A stretch of 36,503 nucleotides of DNA, from the IMG/VR virus record IMGVR_UViG_3300006733_000009, positions 1-36,503 of that record; one strand, given 5' to 3'. Under the pieces are notes generated by a model. That model was not told the DNA's origin. It made no database searches and saw only the letters and a program-made list of their open reading frames with translations. Below, piece after piece: positions 22,173-30,182 of this stretch; within the stretch, counting starts at the first letter, position 1, and the number at the start of each line of letters is the position of its first letter. A program made the translations under genes and the position numbers. This stretch comes from a virus.

Positions 22173-22522
22173 TGCCTAGTTACCCTATCCAAGTTTATTA
22201 TAATGCCTTGACTTCTTAATTAAAATAGTCAAAACAATCACCAACGCCTAGATAGTAATACAAAAAAGGAGTATAATGGGATTGTGGTATGCCTAGTCTG
22301 GCTATTTTATAATAGAAACCTCTCAAAAGAGCTCAGGAAAGCTCAGGAATCGCAGGAAAGAGAGTTTTGAATGTACTAATGCCTAGAGAATTGCCCTTTT
22401 TTTCTTCTCTTTATGGAATTTTCCCCTTAATTTAGGGATATGAACTATATATATCTTATAATTTGATACTTGATATGAGAAAAAACCCCTAAAAACCACG
22501 AAAATACCCCCAAATGCCTTGA
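22173..22522 (+). repeat. Iteron-like TGCCTAG/TGCCTTGA repeats
   Basis: Same-orientation motifs at 22173 (TGCCTAG), 22204 (TGCCTTGA), 22245 (CGCCTAG), 22290 (TGCCTAG), 22380 (TGCCTAG) and 22515 (TGCCTTGA). The last four are spaced 45, 90 and 135 bp. AATGCCTTGACTT is identical at 22202 and 22513. Confidence 0.6.
22331..22358. repeat. Three 10-bp-phased CAGGAA repeats
   Basis: GCTCAGGAA at 22331 and 22341, followed by TCGCAGGAA at 22350: about one helical turn apart, as in cooperative protein-binding sites. Confidence 0.5.
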
Positions 22523-22550
22523 CTTGTCTCGCCATTTGAAAGTTTAAGCA

Positions 22551-23489
22551 TCATTTTTCATTAGAAATCTCTTTTTTTGGTAATTCTGGGGTAATTTCAT
22601 CATATTTTTTAGCAAATTCATCTCTATAAGTCCCTCTTATACCAAATTTAGAACAAATATTGGCAATTTGAGCATGACTCATCTCTAAATCATACTGTCC
22701 TAATAGGTTTGACATCTCCATAAAGGTTAATTTGTTTAATTTTCTCACTAAAAAGACTAAAATGTCCCTTTGTTCCATATATTTGACCTGTCCTGCTGTC
22801 ATAGGGTTCTTTTCAGTAGCTTCTAATGCTTTTGACTTTCTTATTTTATATTTTTCTTCATATTCTTCATCACCAAGAGCAAAAACACCATAAAAGCGAC
22901 CCCTAAATCTTGTAAAAACCTTTTTATGTTTGTAAGAATAGGTCACCTTACCTGCCAAGTATAAATATTTTTTTAATTTTCGATTATAAAGTCTAAAATA
23001 TCCTCTCCGACCACTAGATTCATAAACATGAATCAATGCCCTGGCTCTCCAGATAGCAACATATTTATCTAAAAGGAAGAAAGTTGGCAAAATTACTATA
23101 ACAAATAAATTTTTTTGTCTCATCTGCATCATTAAACTAACTAATGCTCTATTTATTCCAGAAAGACTAGCTCTTGAACTCAATCCTGTAAATGCTTCGT
23201 CATAAATTATGCACTGTCCTTTTTTTGCTTTGAAAATTGCTTTCCTAAAATCTATCGGATTAAAGGTCACCCTGCTCAAGTCTAAACTTGGGTCTACATA
23301 TCTCCCAATTTGAAAAGCAAGAGTAGATTTACCAGCACCTTCAGCACCATCAATTACTAGAACACAATCTTTATCTTTTTTTTGTAATGAAGGAATAGTT
23401 TTTTCATCAAAATTCTTCTTCAATCGGTCATCCATATAATAAGTGATTGGTTTTTCAAATTTAGGGTCATCAATCTTAATACTAGCCAT
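22551..23489 (-). CDS. P-loop ATPase with C-terminal helix-turn-helix, candidate genome-packaging motor
   Basis: The 312-aa protein has Walker A GAEGAGKS (residues 48-55) and Walker B CIIYDE (93-98). Next come QMRQKN, then ILPTFFLLDKYVAIWRARA, the layout of viral and Zot/FtsK-like P-loop ATPases, a basic beta-rich middle (160-205) and a helix-turn-helix-like C-terminus (about 242-288). The start at 23489 is preferred to a TTG two codons earlier. It follows a 136-aa partner and is divergent from the capsid genes, the usual place for packaging or virion-assembly functions. Replication or partition remain alternatives. Confidence 0.65.
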   Translation of the reverse strand: MASIKIDDPKFEKPITYYMDDRLKKNFDEKTIPSLQKKDKDCVLVIDGAEGAGKSTLAFQIGRYVDPSLDLSRVTFNPIDFRKAIFKAKKGQCIIYDEAFTGLSSRASLSGINRALVSLMMQMRQKNLFVIVILPTFFLLDKYVAIWRARALIHVYESSGRRGYFRLYNRKLKKYLYLAGKVTYSYKHKKVFTRFRGRFYGVFALGDEEYEEKYKIRKSKALEATEKNPMTAGQVKYMEQRDILVFLVRKLNKLTFMEMSNLLGQYDLEMSHAQIANICSKFGIRGTYRDEFAKKYDEITPELPKKEISNEK

Positions 23490-23491
23490 CT

Positions 23492-23902
23492 TCAATCAAA
23501 ATCATCTTCATCTTCATCACTCCAAGTAGTCCCCTTTCCAAGATAGTTTTCAAGCCTCCTTAAAAATAATTCTTTTTCCATTAATAATTTATATTGTTCA
23601 TTCCTTTTTTTGATTTGCTCAGGAATTAATGGCTTAAAGCCATCAGTAGCATTATCTTCAAATTTTCCTGTTTGACCAATGTCCTTTTCAAATTTATCAA
23701 ATTCTATCTTCCTATTGTTATAATCTGTCTCCTTCAAATCCCTAGCCAATTCGCACCAAATTCTATCTAAATCAGCGTTCCAGCGAGAGTAAAGACCCAA
23801 TCGGGAATGATTATTTACATCCTTCCATAGACTATCTAATCTTATTAAAATATTTACCCCAGAACTAAATTTTGATACTTTTTGTTCTTCTACTTCTTCC
23901 AT
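23492..23902 (-). CDS. 136-aa partner protein of the ATPase
   Basis: Helical, charged protein with an acidic C-terminus (TTWSDEDEDDFD). First gene of the two-gene ATPase operon, with GGGGGTGATTTT before the ATG and two bases separating its stop from the ATPase start. A small packaging subunit or adaptor would fit the position; no family recognised. Confidence 0.6.
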   Translation of the reverse strand: MEEVEEQKVSKFSSGVNILIRLDSLWKDVNNHSRLGLYSRWNADLDRIWCELARDLKETDYNNRKIEFDKFEKDIGQTGKFEDNATDGFKPLIPEQIKKRNEQYKLLMEKELFLRRLENYLGKGTTWSDEDEDDFD

Positions 23903-24023
23903 AAAATCACCCCCAAATTCAACAAAATATATAAGATTTTGAAGTTTTTAAATGTTTTGTTTGTTAAACTAACAAGTGGTAACTAACCTACACATTTAAA
24001 TATAGAGGAATCTTATAAAGAGT
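23903..24023. promoter_or_regulatory. Divergent promoter region between ATPase and capsid operons
   Basis: Rightward: ACACA plus TTTAAATA (23995-24002), 29 nt before the ATG at 24024. Leftward: candidate boxes TTATATAT (23934-23927) and TTTAAAAA (23952-23945). Between them lies the palindrome TTGTTA-AAC-TAACAA (23961-23975), a likely operator shared by both directions. Confidence 0.65.
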
Positions 24024-24071
24024 ATGATATTCGCAGAAATTAGTTTTGCACGACTCAGGAGGGCAGAATAA
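24024..24071 (+). CDS. 15-aa leaderless leader peptide of the capsid operon
   Basis: The ATG is exactly 29 nt after the TATA box, as in the other leaderless genes here. The frame MIFAEISFARLRRAE stops at 24071, and its last codons contain AGGAGGG, the binding site for the capsid gene at 24079. Confidence 0.5.
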   Translation: MIFAEISFARLRRAE

Positions 24072-24078
24072 AAAAAGA

Positions 24079-24297
24079 ATGTTAGGAAACATCATAGGTG
24101 GTTTTATTGTAATCTTAGTTGGTGTAACTCTAGCTCCTACTGTGGCTAATGAAGTAGCAGGTGCACAGTTAAACAACAATATAACTGGAGCAAGTTCAAC
24201 AATCTTAGGACTTACAACATTATTCTATAACCTATCTATCGCTAGTACAGCAATAGGAATCGCTGCACAAGGACTTCGGAACTCAGGTTTGATGTAA
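24079..24297 (+). CDS. Major capsid protein-like two-helix protein 1 (spindle-virus type)
   Basis: The start at 24079 follows AGGAGGGCAG; a TTG at 24046 in the same frame would only add a polar extension. The 72-aa product has a first hydrophobic helix (GNIIGGFIVILVGVTLAP), a short loop and a second (TILGLTTLFYNLSIASTAI) ending AAQGLRNSGLM. Two short hydrophobic helices, tandem copies and position upstream of a giant adhesin match the VP1/VP3-type coat proteins of spindle-shaped archaeal viruses. The assignment rests on architecture; a small holin-like or membrane protein is the alternative. Confidence 0.6.
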   Translation: MLGNIIGGFIVILVGVTLAPTVANEVAGAQLNNNITGASSTILGLTTLFYNLSIASTAIGIAAQGLRNSGLM

Positions 24298-24317
24298 TTC
24301 TACATTTTTGAATTAAA

Positions 24318-24557
24318 ATGTTAGGAAACATCATAGGTGGTTTCATAGTTATTCTTGTGGGAGTTACTCTAGCTCCTACTGTGGCTAATGAAGTAGCAGG
24401 TGCAAGAGGGTGGAATGGAACAGACTTTACAACAAGTAATGTCACAGGAGCAAGTTCAACAATACTTGGTCTTACGGTTCTTTTCTATAACTTGTCAATA
24501 GCTTCAACAGCAATAGGAATCGCTGCACAAGGACTTCGGAACTCAGGACTTATGTAA
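24318..24557 (+). CDS. Major capsid protein-like two-helix protein 2 (tandem paralogue)
   Basis: 79 aa, nearly identical to the preceding product in both helices and C-terminus, but the loop is longer and different (RGWNGTDFTTSN, residues 30-41, with a sequon). The DNA is also very similar, so the duplication is recent or kept alike. No ribosome binding site precedes the ATG (TTAAAATG), so it probably relies on coupled translation. The divergent loop would be the exposed surface in a coat. Confidence 0.6.
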   Translation: MLGNIIGGFIVILVGVTLAPTVANEVAGARGWNGTDFTTSNVTGASSTILGLTVLFYNLSIASTAIGIAAQGLRNSGLM

Positions 24558-24574
24558 GTGAGGTGGAATAAACA

Positions 24575-24676
24575 ATGAAAAATTTATTTTTTAAAAAAGA
24601 AGGAGAGAACAAAAGAGTTCTCTCTGTTTTATTTCTTTCTAAACAATTAAATTTAAGAGAAATCTTTATAAAATGA
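24575..24676 (+). CDS. 33-aa peptide spanning the hairpin before the adhesin
   Basis: GAGGTGGAATAA precedes the ATG, and the stop overlaps the adhesin start as ATGA. The frame runs straight through the hairpin at 24603-24624, so it may be a leader peptide that governs read-through and not a functional protein. Confidence 0.4.
   Translation: MKNLFFKKEGENKRVLSVLFLSKQLNLREIFIK
24603..24630 (+). terminator. Terminator-like hairpin between capsid and adhesin genes
   Basis: GAGAGAAC (24603-24610) pairs perfectly with GTTCTCTC (24617-24624) around a six-base loop, followed by T-rich sequence (TGTTTTATTTCTTT). It would let the capsid message be made in excess over the adhesin. Confidence 0.65.
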
Positions 24677-27600
24677 AATCTCTTACTTTTATTTTCTTAT
24701 TTTTTATTTTTTTTATTTTTAGTATCTCTTTTTCTTTAGCACTCCCCGAACCAACAATAATGGATGGTAGTCATTGGGAACTAACTGAATATTCTGGACA
24801 GCAGAAAGAATATTTTGATTTAACTGAGAAGCAATTATCTAATACAAGGATAAGGGTTTGTTTACTTCCTAAAATAGAATTATCTCAAAATGACCCAATA
24901 ATACAAGGGCAAACAGCATTTCTTAAACAAGGAGATTATCAAGATATTGTTTTGCCTGATGATTATGAAATAGAAAAAGAGAAAGGAAATGTTAAGAAAA
25001 GGTGTTTAGATATTGATTCTATTAATTACAATGAATTACAAATAGGATTATCCACTATCCGTTATGAATGGGAGAATCAAACTTGGTATATTTATGATAC
25101 AGATTTATATGATAAGGAAGGATTTTATATAGAAGCTTGGGATGGAAACGGAAAGATATTATCACCAGATATACAATGGATTGAAATTGAAGGGACGACA
25201 AAGTTCTTTTTTAATACTACATTACCTATAAATGATTTAGTTTTAAGAATATGGAATAATGATAAGAACTTAATATTCGAAGATGGAGAGATAATGCAGG
25301 AATACGAATGTGGAGGGAATCAATATTATCATTCTTGTGAACCACACCTAGTTTTAAATGTGAATGACATATTAGAAAGTCCAGAGAATAATATTTCAGG
25401 AGCTGATGTTGAAGAAGTATCTGTTGGGTTAGTAGATTGGATGCAATGTTTTGGAGCAAATATTGTAGATTGGGATGAGATGAAAGAATGTATGAATACT
25501 CCAAGATACTTTGATATAAATATCCATGGGACTATTTATGATACAGACCCTAGTTTAGATTTAGTTTATAGTGCCTCTTCAGATTTAATAGGTATAGGTT
25601 CAGATTTTTGGGGTAATAAAACAGAAGGAAGTAGTTTAGGTGCAAGATTAGACTCTACAGTTTTATCAATGGACTTTAATGAGGAAAATGTAAGCGGTAC
25701 AATAGTAGATAAATCTGTTTATGGAAATGATGGAACAATAGCAGTTGGGACAGTAACCTATAACTCATCCTGCTCCTTGGACGGGAGTGGTTGTTATGAA
25801 TTTGCAGGAGATACTAATAGACTTGATATAGCAGATGATTCTTCTCTAACTCCATTAGGAGGACTTACTCTTTCTATGTGGGTTAATAGAGACCAAAATG
25901 ATGATAATGAAGATGTAATAGCAAAAAATAATGAGTATAGAATGAAATTTAGTAGCTCAGGAACAGGGAAACTTGACTTTACAGTATATAGTGGTTCAAG
26001 TAATTATGTAAATACAAGATGTGATGACTTTAATGCTGTTGATGGATGGAAGCACGTAACAGGAACTTGGTTAGGTGGAAATGATACTTCTGCATTTAAA
26101 TTATACATTAATGGTGTTGAAGGAGATAATTGTGCTGTAACACAAACAGGAACATTTGGAGGAATAATTATAGACTCATCAAATATCTTATATTTAAGTG
26201 CTTTTGGAAATTCTAATAGATTTGATGGACAATTAGATAATATTTTAGTGTTGCCTTATGGTATAACACAAAGCGAAGCTGTAGAATTATATAATGGTAC
26301 TTATGAGTATGAGGTTTTTCCTAAATATTATATTGATAAAAAAGGAGATTTTAGTAGTTTGATTTTTTATAATTCAACATCAACATTATGGAATGTTACA
26401 ATGAATTTAGCTGATACATATTCTACAAAAACAGGAGTAGTAAATAATACTGGAATAAATCTAAGTGATACTAGTTTAATAAGTTACTGGAAATTAGATG
26501 AGAATTACGATGATTCTGCTAGGGATAATCATGGAACACAACTTGGAGGGGTGAATAATGCAACTGGTATTTCTTCTGGGGCTATGAGGTTTGATGGTAT
26601 AGATGATTTAATAAATATAACAGACCATTTAAGTGACGTTGAAGGATATAATCAAGGTACAATCTGTTTTTGGGATAAAGGAAATGAGACCCGAGACGTA
26701 ATTTTATTAAGTGAAGGATACGATGCCAATAACAGACTTCATGTAAGGGTTGGGGCATTTACAGGAAGTGATACAGACGAAACTGTCGTCTTTCTTTTAG
26801 AAAGAACTAATGCTTATAGGTTGTTTTTTTGGTCGCAACAAGGAGAAGAGGCATATAATGATAATCTGTGGAGACATATTTGTATAGTGACGGGGGGCAA
26901 TAACAGAATTTTTATAAATGGACAGAATGATACTACTTTAAGATTCCTCAATGGTAATTCAGGGACGGCTGAATTTAGTAATATGAACAATGCGGATAGC
27001 ATGTACCTCAGCGGAGGTTATTTTAATGATGCTATGAGACATTATTTGAGGAATTTGGATGAAGTTTTAATTTATAACAAATCTTTAACAGCAGACGAAG
27101 TCTTAGACATTTACAAAGCAGGACTCTCCCAACATGCCACTACAAATATAACTTTAGAGACAAGAACTGCTACAAGTTATAATACAACTGATAAAGACCT
27201 ACAAGCATTTTTCTCTTTTGAAAATGATAATGCTACAATGGCATTTGATGAAACAGGTAAATTTAATGCTACTATAAGGGGAAGTCCTAATCTATCAGAG
27301 GAAAATGGAACTGTTGGAAAAGGATATTATTTTGATGGTTCAAATGATGATATATATGTAGATGATAGTACACTTTTCTTAAATGGTTCAACTGCATTAA
27401 CTATGTCTGGTTGGTTTTATCCTCAAACTTCAGGTGCAAGGGATTGTCTCTTTTGTATGAGGGGGGCATCAGAATATTTCTTGTTTTATTATGATGCAGA
27501 CGGAGAACATTTAGTGCTTCAATCTACTTTTGGTGCAAGTTTAGCAGATGGAGTCTATGCTCCATTAGATAATATGTGGCATCATATTACGTTTGTAACA

Positions 27601-30180
27601 AACACTACAGAAACTTATGTATATGCTGATGGGAAACTAGTACAAACAGGAAATGCAATGACTTCTGACTATATTGCAGATGATAAGTTTTATATTGGTT
27701 TAGACGACCATAGTGGAGCAAGAAGATTTACCGGAAAAGTTGATGAAGTTAGAATATATAATCGTTCTCTCTCAGCTTCAGAGGCAAAAAGTCTCTATGA
27801 AATGGGTTCAATGCACATAGAAGATTGGTCAGCATGGCAGGATGAGGGAATAATGAGTGATGGAATACCAGATACTTCAACAAACGAGGGGAACTTTTTT
27901 CAGTTTAGACCTAATTTTAATACAGATGATGTAGATGTTTCTCCTTATTTAATTAATCATAGTGTTGGAACAGGAATACCCCCACCTGGAGAGGACATAA
28001 CACCCCCTTACTTCACAACAATTCCAGCCAATGTAACCTTAGAATATCTTATAGAAGAACTAGGTTCGGATTTTGAAGCAACAGATGAAGCAGGTTTTGA
28101 TAGTTATGATGTTAATTGGTCTGATACATTTATAATAAATTCTACAGGATACTTAACCAATTCAACTCTTTTATCAGTTGGAAATCACAAAATAAATATT
28201 TCTATTAATGATACATCAAACAATATTAATTCTACTATCTATCAAGTAGATGTAGAGGATACAACGCCCCCTTACTTCACAACTATTGTAGCTAATGGAA
28301 CATTAGAATATGGAACTTCTTTATTGGCAGATTTTGAGGCAGACGACTTTCATACCTTAGAAGGTTATGACATAAACGATACAACTAATTTTGCGATTAA
28401 TTCAACAGGAGATTTGATAAACAATACTCAATTAACATTGGGTACGCACAAAGTAAACGTCAGTATTAATGACTCTTACAATAATATTAATTATACAATC
28501 TGGCAAGTAATAGTACAGGATACAACTCTTCCTCATTTTACAACCGTTCCAGCCAATATAACATTAGAATATTATATAGATTCTTTAGGAGTTGACTTTG
28601 ATGCAACTGATTTATTATTTGATTCATATTTTATAAATGACACAACAAACTTTGGTATAAACCAAAGTGGATACCTAGAAAATGCTACCTTGCTTTCAAT
28701 AGGAAGCTATAAAATAAATGCCTCTATTAATGATACCACAAACAACATCAACTTTACAATCTATCAAGTAGACGTGACAGACACCCTCTCGCCGTCAATA
28801 GATTTTGTAAGTCCAACATTATCTAATGATAGTTATTCTAATTTTAGTTACATCGTTTCTAATGTTACCGCCAGTGATTATAACTTTTCTAATATGACTC
28901 ATTACTTATTAAACTCTGATTTTTCTGTAAACACTACTATAACTTCTACAAGTAATCAAAATTATTCTATGTTTACAATAACTACAGATGGGGTTTATTA
29001 TATTAATGCTAGTGCTATGGACGTATCTAAGAATCAGAATGTCACCGACTTAAGAAAGATAACAATAGATACAACAACCCCCGTAATAGATTACGAAGTA
29101 CCAACAGAAACCCATAAGGCAAATCTTACAAGAAACAATATAGTTATTAACGTATCTGTAACAGAAACCAATGAGGATACTATAATATTTTATTTATATA
29201 ATGAGACAGATATTTTTAATCAATCGGCGTTTACATCTGCTCAAAGACTTTTGAATTTTACAAATGTAAGAGATGGAAATTATACTTTTAATGTCACTAT
29301 AAATGATTCTGCTGGAAATTTTAATTATACTTCTAATAGAAATGTAACTATAGATATTACCCCTCCCGCAGTTCAGTTTGTAGTTCCAACCCCCCCATCT
29401 GGTTCTTTCTCGTCATCTAATGCAATAGATTTAAATGCAACAGCAATAGACGTAAGATTAGATACTCTTATAACATATCTCTATAATTCTACTATAGATT
29501 TAATCAATACTACAGTAACTTATTCATCGCCAAACTATAAAAATATAACTAATTTAACAGACGGTCTTTATTATTTTAATGCTTCGGCAAATGATACTTT
29601 TGGTAATTATAATTCCACTGTCGTCGGTAATGTAACATTATCTAATTTAACTTTAGATACAGTCCCTCCAAACGTCACTATAACTTATCCTATCCATGAC
29701 CAAATCTATGATGAGTACCCTTTACCCGTGAATGTAACAGCAACAGATTTAACAAGCAGTGTAGATACAAAATGGATAACTTATGATTATGGGATTACAA
29801 ATACTACCTTTATATGGAATACTACAATTCCTTTAGTATCAACAGCAACATATAACCTTACAGTTTATGCTAATGATAGTTCAAGCAATGTTGGTATGGA
29901 TAGTATTTTGATTCATTTCTCACTTTATGATGATACTAATGCTACTACTGAATGTCCTGATGGTTATTATTTAGATGGTGATGGAAATTGTAGAATATCT
30001 CCAGCAAATCAAACTTGTTTAGTAGGATATATTCAACAAGGGTTCTATGCAAATGGAACAATCATCTGTACTCAAGCAGAAGAAGGAATTGGAAAGGCAC
30101 TTATAGAATCCTGTCCATATAAAAAATATGGTTATTATAATCCAAAATTAGTGTGGATGCGTAAGGAGGGTTGTATTTAA
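24673..30180 (+). CDS. 1,835-aa secreted adhesin with three LamG domains and Ig-like repeats
   Basis: A signal peptide (MKSLTFIFLF...SLALP) starts the protein. After an N-terminal beta-rich region come three LamG/concanavalin-like domains (about 326-545, 600-819 and 840-1049), each opening with SLISYWKLDE-type sequence and ending with DEVLIYNKSL-type sequence. Three near-identical 87-residue Ig/HYR-like repeats (DTTPPYFTTI...) start at about 1108, 1195 and 1282, and four more diverged ones start at about 1369, 1466, 1560 and 1661. A cysteine-rich tail ends at YGYYNPKLVWMRKEGCI. No membrane helix at the C-terminus. It contains very many Asn-x-Ser/Thr sites, implying heavy N-glycosylation. Probably the virion spike or host-attachment protein. 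Confidence 0.85.
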   Translation: MKSLTFIFLFFIFFIFSISFSLALPEPTIMDGSHWELTEYSGQQKEYFDLTEKQLSNTRIRVCLLPKIELSQNDPIIQGQTAFLKQGDYQDIVLPDDYEIEKEKGNVKKRCLDIDSINYNELQIGLSTIRYEWENQTWYIYDTDLYDKEGFYIEAWDGNGKILSPDIQWIEIEGTTKFFFNTTLPINDLVLRIWNNDKNLIFEDGEIMQEYECGGNQYYHSCEPHLVLNVNDILESPENNISGADVEEVSVGLVDWMQCFGANIVDWDEMKECMNTPRYFDINIHGTIYDTDPSLDLVYSASSDLIGIGSDFWGNKTEGSSLGARLDSTVLSMDFNEENVSGTIVDKSVYGNDGTIAVGTVTYNSSCSLDGSGCYEFAGDTNRLDIADDSSLTPLGGLTLSMWVNRDQNDDNEDVIAKNNEYRMKFSSSGTGKLDFTVYSGSSNYVNTRCDDFNAVDGWKHVTGTWLGGNDTSAFKLYINGVEGDNCAVTQTGTFGGIIIDSSNILYLSAFGNSNRFDGQLDNILVLPYGITQSEAVELYNGTYEYEVFPKYYIDKKGDFSSLIFYNSTSTLWNVTMNLADTYSTKTGVVNNTGINLSDTSLISYWKLDENYDDSARDNHGTQLGGVNNATGISSGAMRFDGIDDLINITDHLSDVEGYNQGTICFWDKGNETRDVILLSEGYDANNRLHVRVGAFTGSDTDETVVFLLERTNAYRLFFWSQQGEEAYNDNLWRHICIVTGGNNRIFINGQNDTTLRFLNGNSGTAEFSNMNNADSMYLSGGYFNDAMRHYLRNLDEVLIYNKSLTADEVLDIYKAGLSQHATTNITLETRTATSYNTTDKDLQAFFSFENDNATMAFDETGKFNATIRGSPNLSEENGTVGKGYYFDGSNDDIYVDDSTLFLNGSTALTMSGWFYPQTSGARDCLFCMRGASEYFLFYYDADGEHLVLQSTFGASLADGVYAPLDNMWHHITFVTNTTETYVYADGKLVQTGNAMTSDYIADDKFYIGLDDHSGARRFTGKVDEVRIYNRSLSASEAKSLYEMGSMHIEDWSAWQDEGIMSDGIPDTSTNEGNFFQFRPNFNTDDVDVSPYLINHSVGTGIPPPGEDITPPYFTTIPANVTLEYLIEELGSDFEATDEAGFDSYDVNWSDTFIINSTGYLTNSTLLSVGNHKINISINDTSNNINSTIYQVDVEDTTPPYFTTIVANGTLEYGTSLLADFEADDFHTLEGYDINDTTNFAINSTGDLINNTQLTLGTHKVNVSINDSYNNINYTIWQVIVQDTTLPHFTTVPANITLEYYIDSLGVDFDATDLLFDSYFINDTTNFGINQSGYLENATLLSIGSYKINASINDTTNNINFTIYQVDVTDTLSPSIDFVSPTLSNDSYSNFSYIVSNVTASDYNFSNMTHYLLNSDFSVNTTITSTSNQNYSMFTITTDGVYYINASAMDVSKNQNVTDLRKITIDTTTPVIDYEVPTETHKANLTRNNIVINVSVTETNEDTIIFYLYNETDIFNQSAFTSAQRLLNFTNVRDGNYTFNVTINDSAGNFNYTSNRNVTIDITPPAVQFVVPTPPSGSFSSSNAIDLNATAIDVRLDTLITYLYNSTIDLINTTVTYSSPNYKNITNLTDGLYYFNASANDTFGNYNSTVVGNVTLSNLTLDTVPPNVTITYPIHDQIYDEYPLPVNVTATDLTSSVDTKWITYDYGITNTTFIWNTTIPLVSTATYNLTVYANDSSSNVGMDSILIHFSLYDDTNATTECPDGYYLDGDGNCRISPANQTCLVGYIQQGFYANGTIICTQAEEGIGKALIESCPYKKYGYYNPKLVWMRKEGCI

Positions 30181-30182
30181 AA

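Larger units (their letters stand above)
21700..22550. other. Non-coding control region, candidate replication origin
   Basis: The longest gene-free stretch. From left to right it has ATTAAGG/CCTTAAT inverted repeats (21785-21814), the palindrome CCTTAAA-ATC-TTTAAGG (21843-21859), several TTAAAATC-type repeats (near 21906, 21943 and 22053), a perfect 9-bp-arm palindrome (22129-22147), six TGCC repeats (22173-22522), three 10-bp-phased repeats (22331-22358) and an AT-rich tract (22431-22480). Dense repeats plus an AT-rich segment are what an origin shows; replication was not demonstrated. Confidence 0.55.

Noticed and set aside
21700-22550. CRISPR-like array in the repeat-rich non-coding region
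   Set aside because: Repeats are only 7-13 bp with irregular spacers and no cas gene is present; they look like binding sites.
24046-24297. Longer form of the first coat protein starting at TTG 24046
   Set aside because: The extension would run over the AGGAGG site, and the second copy begins at the matching ATG.
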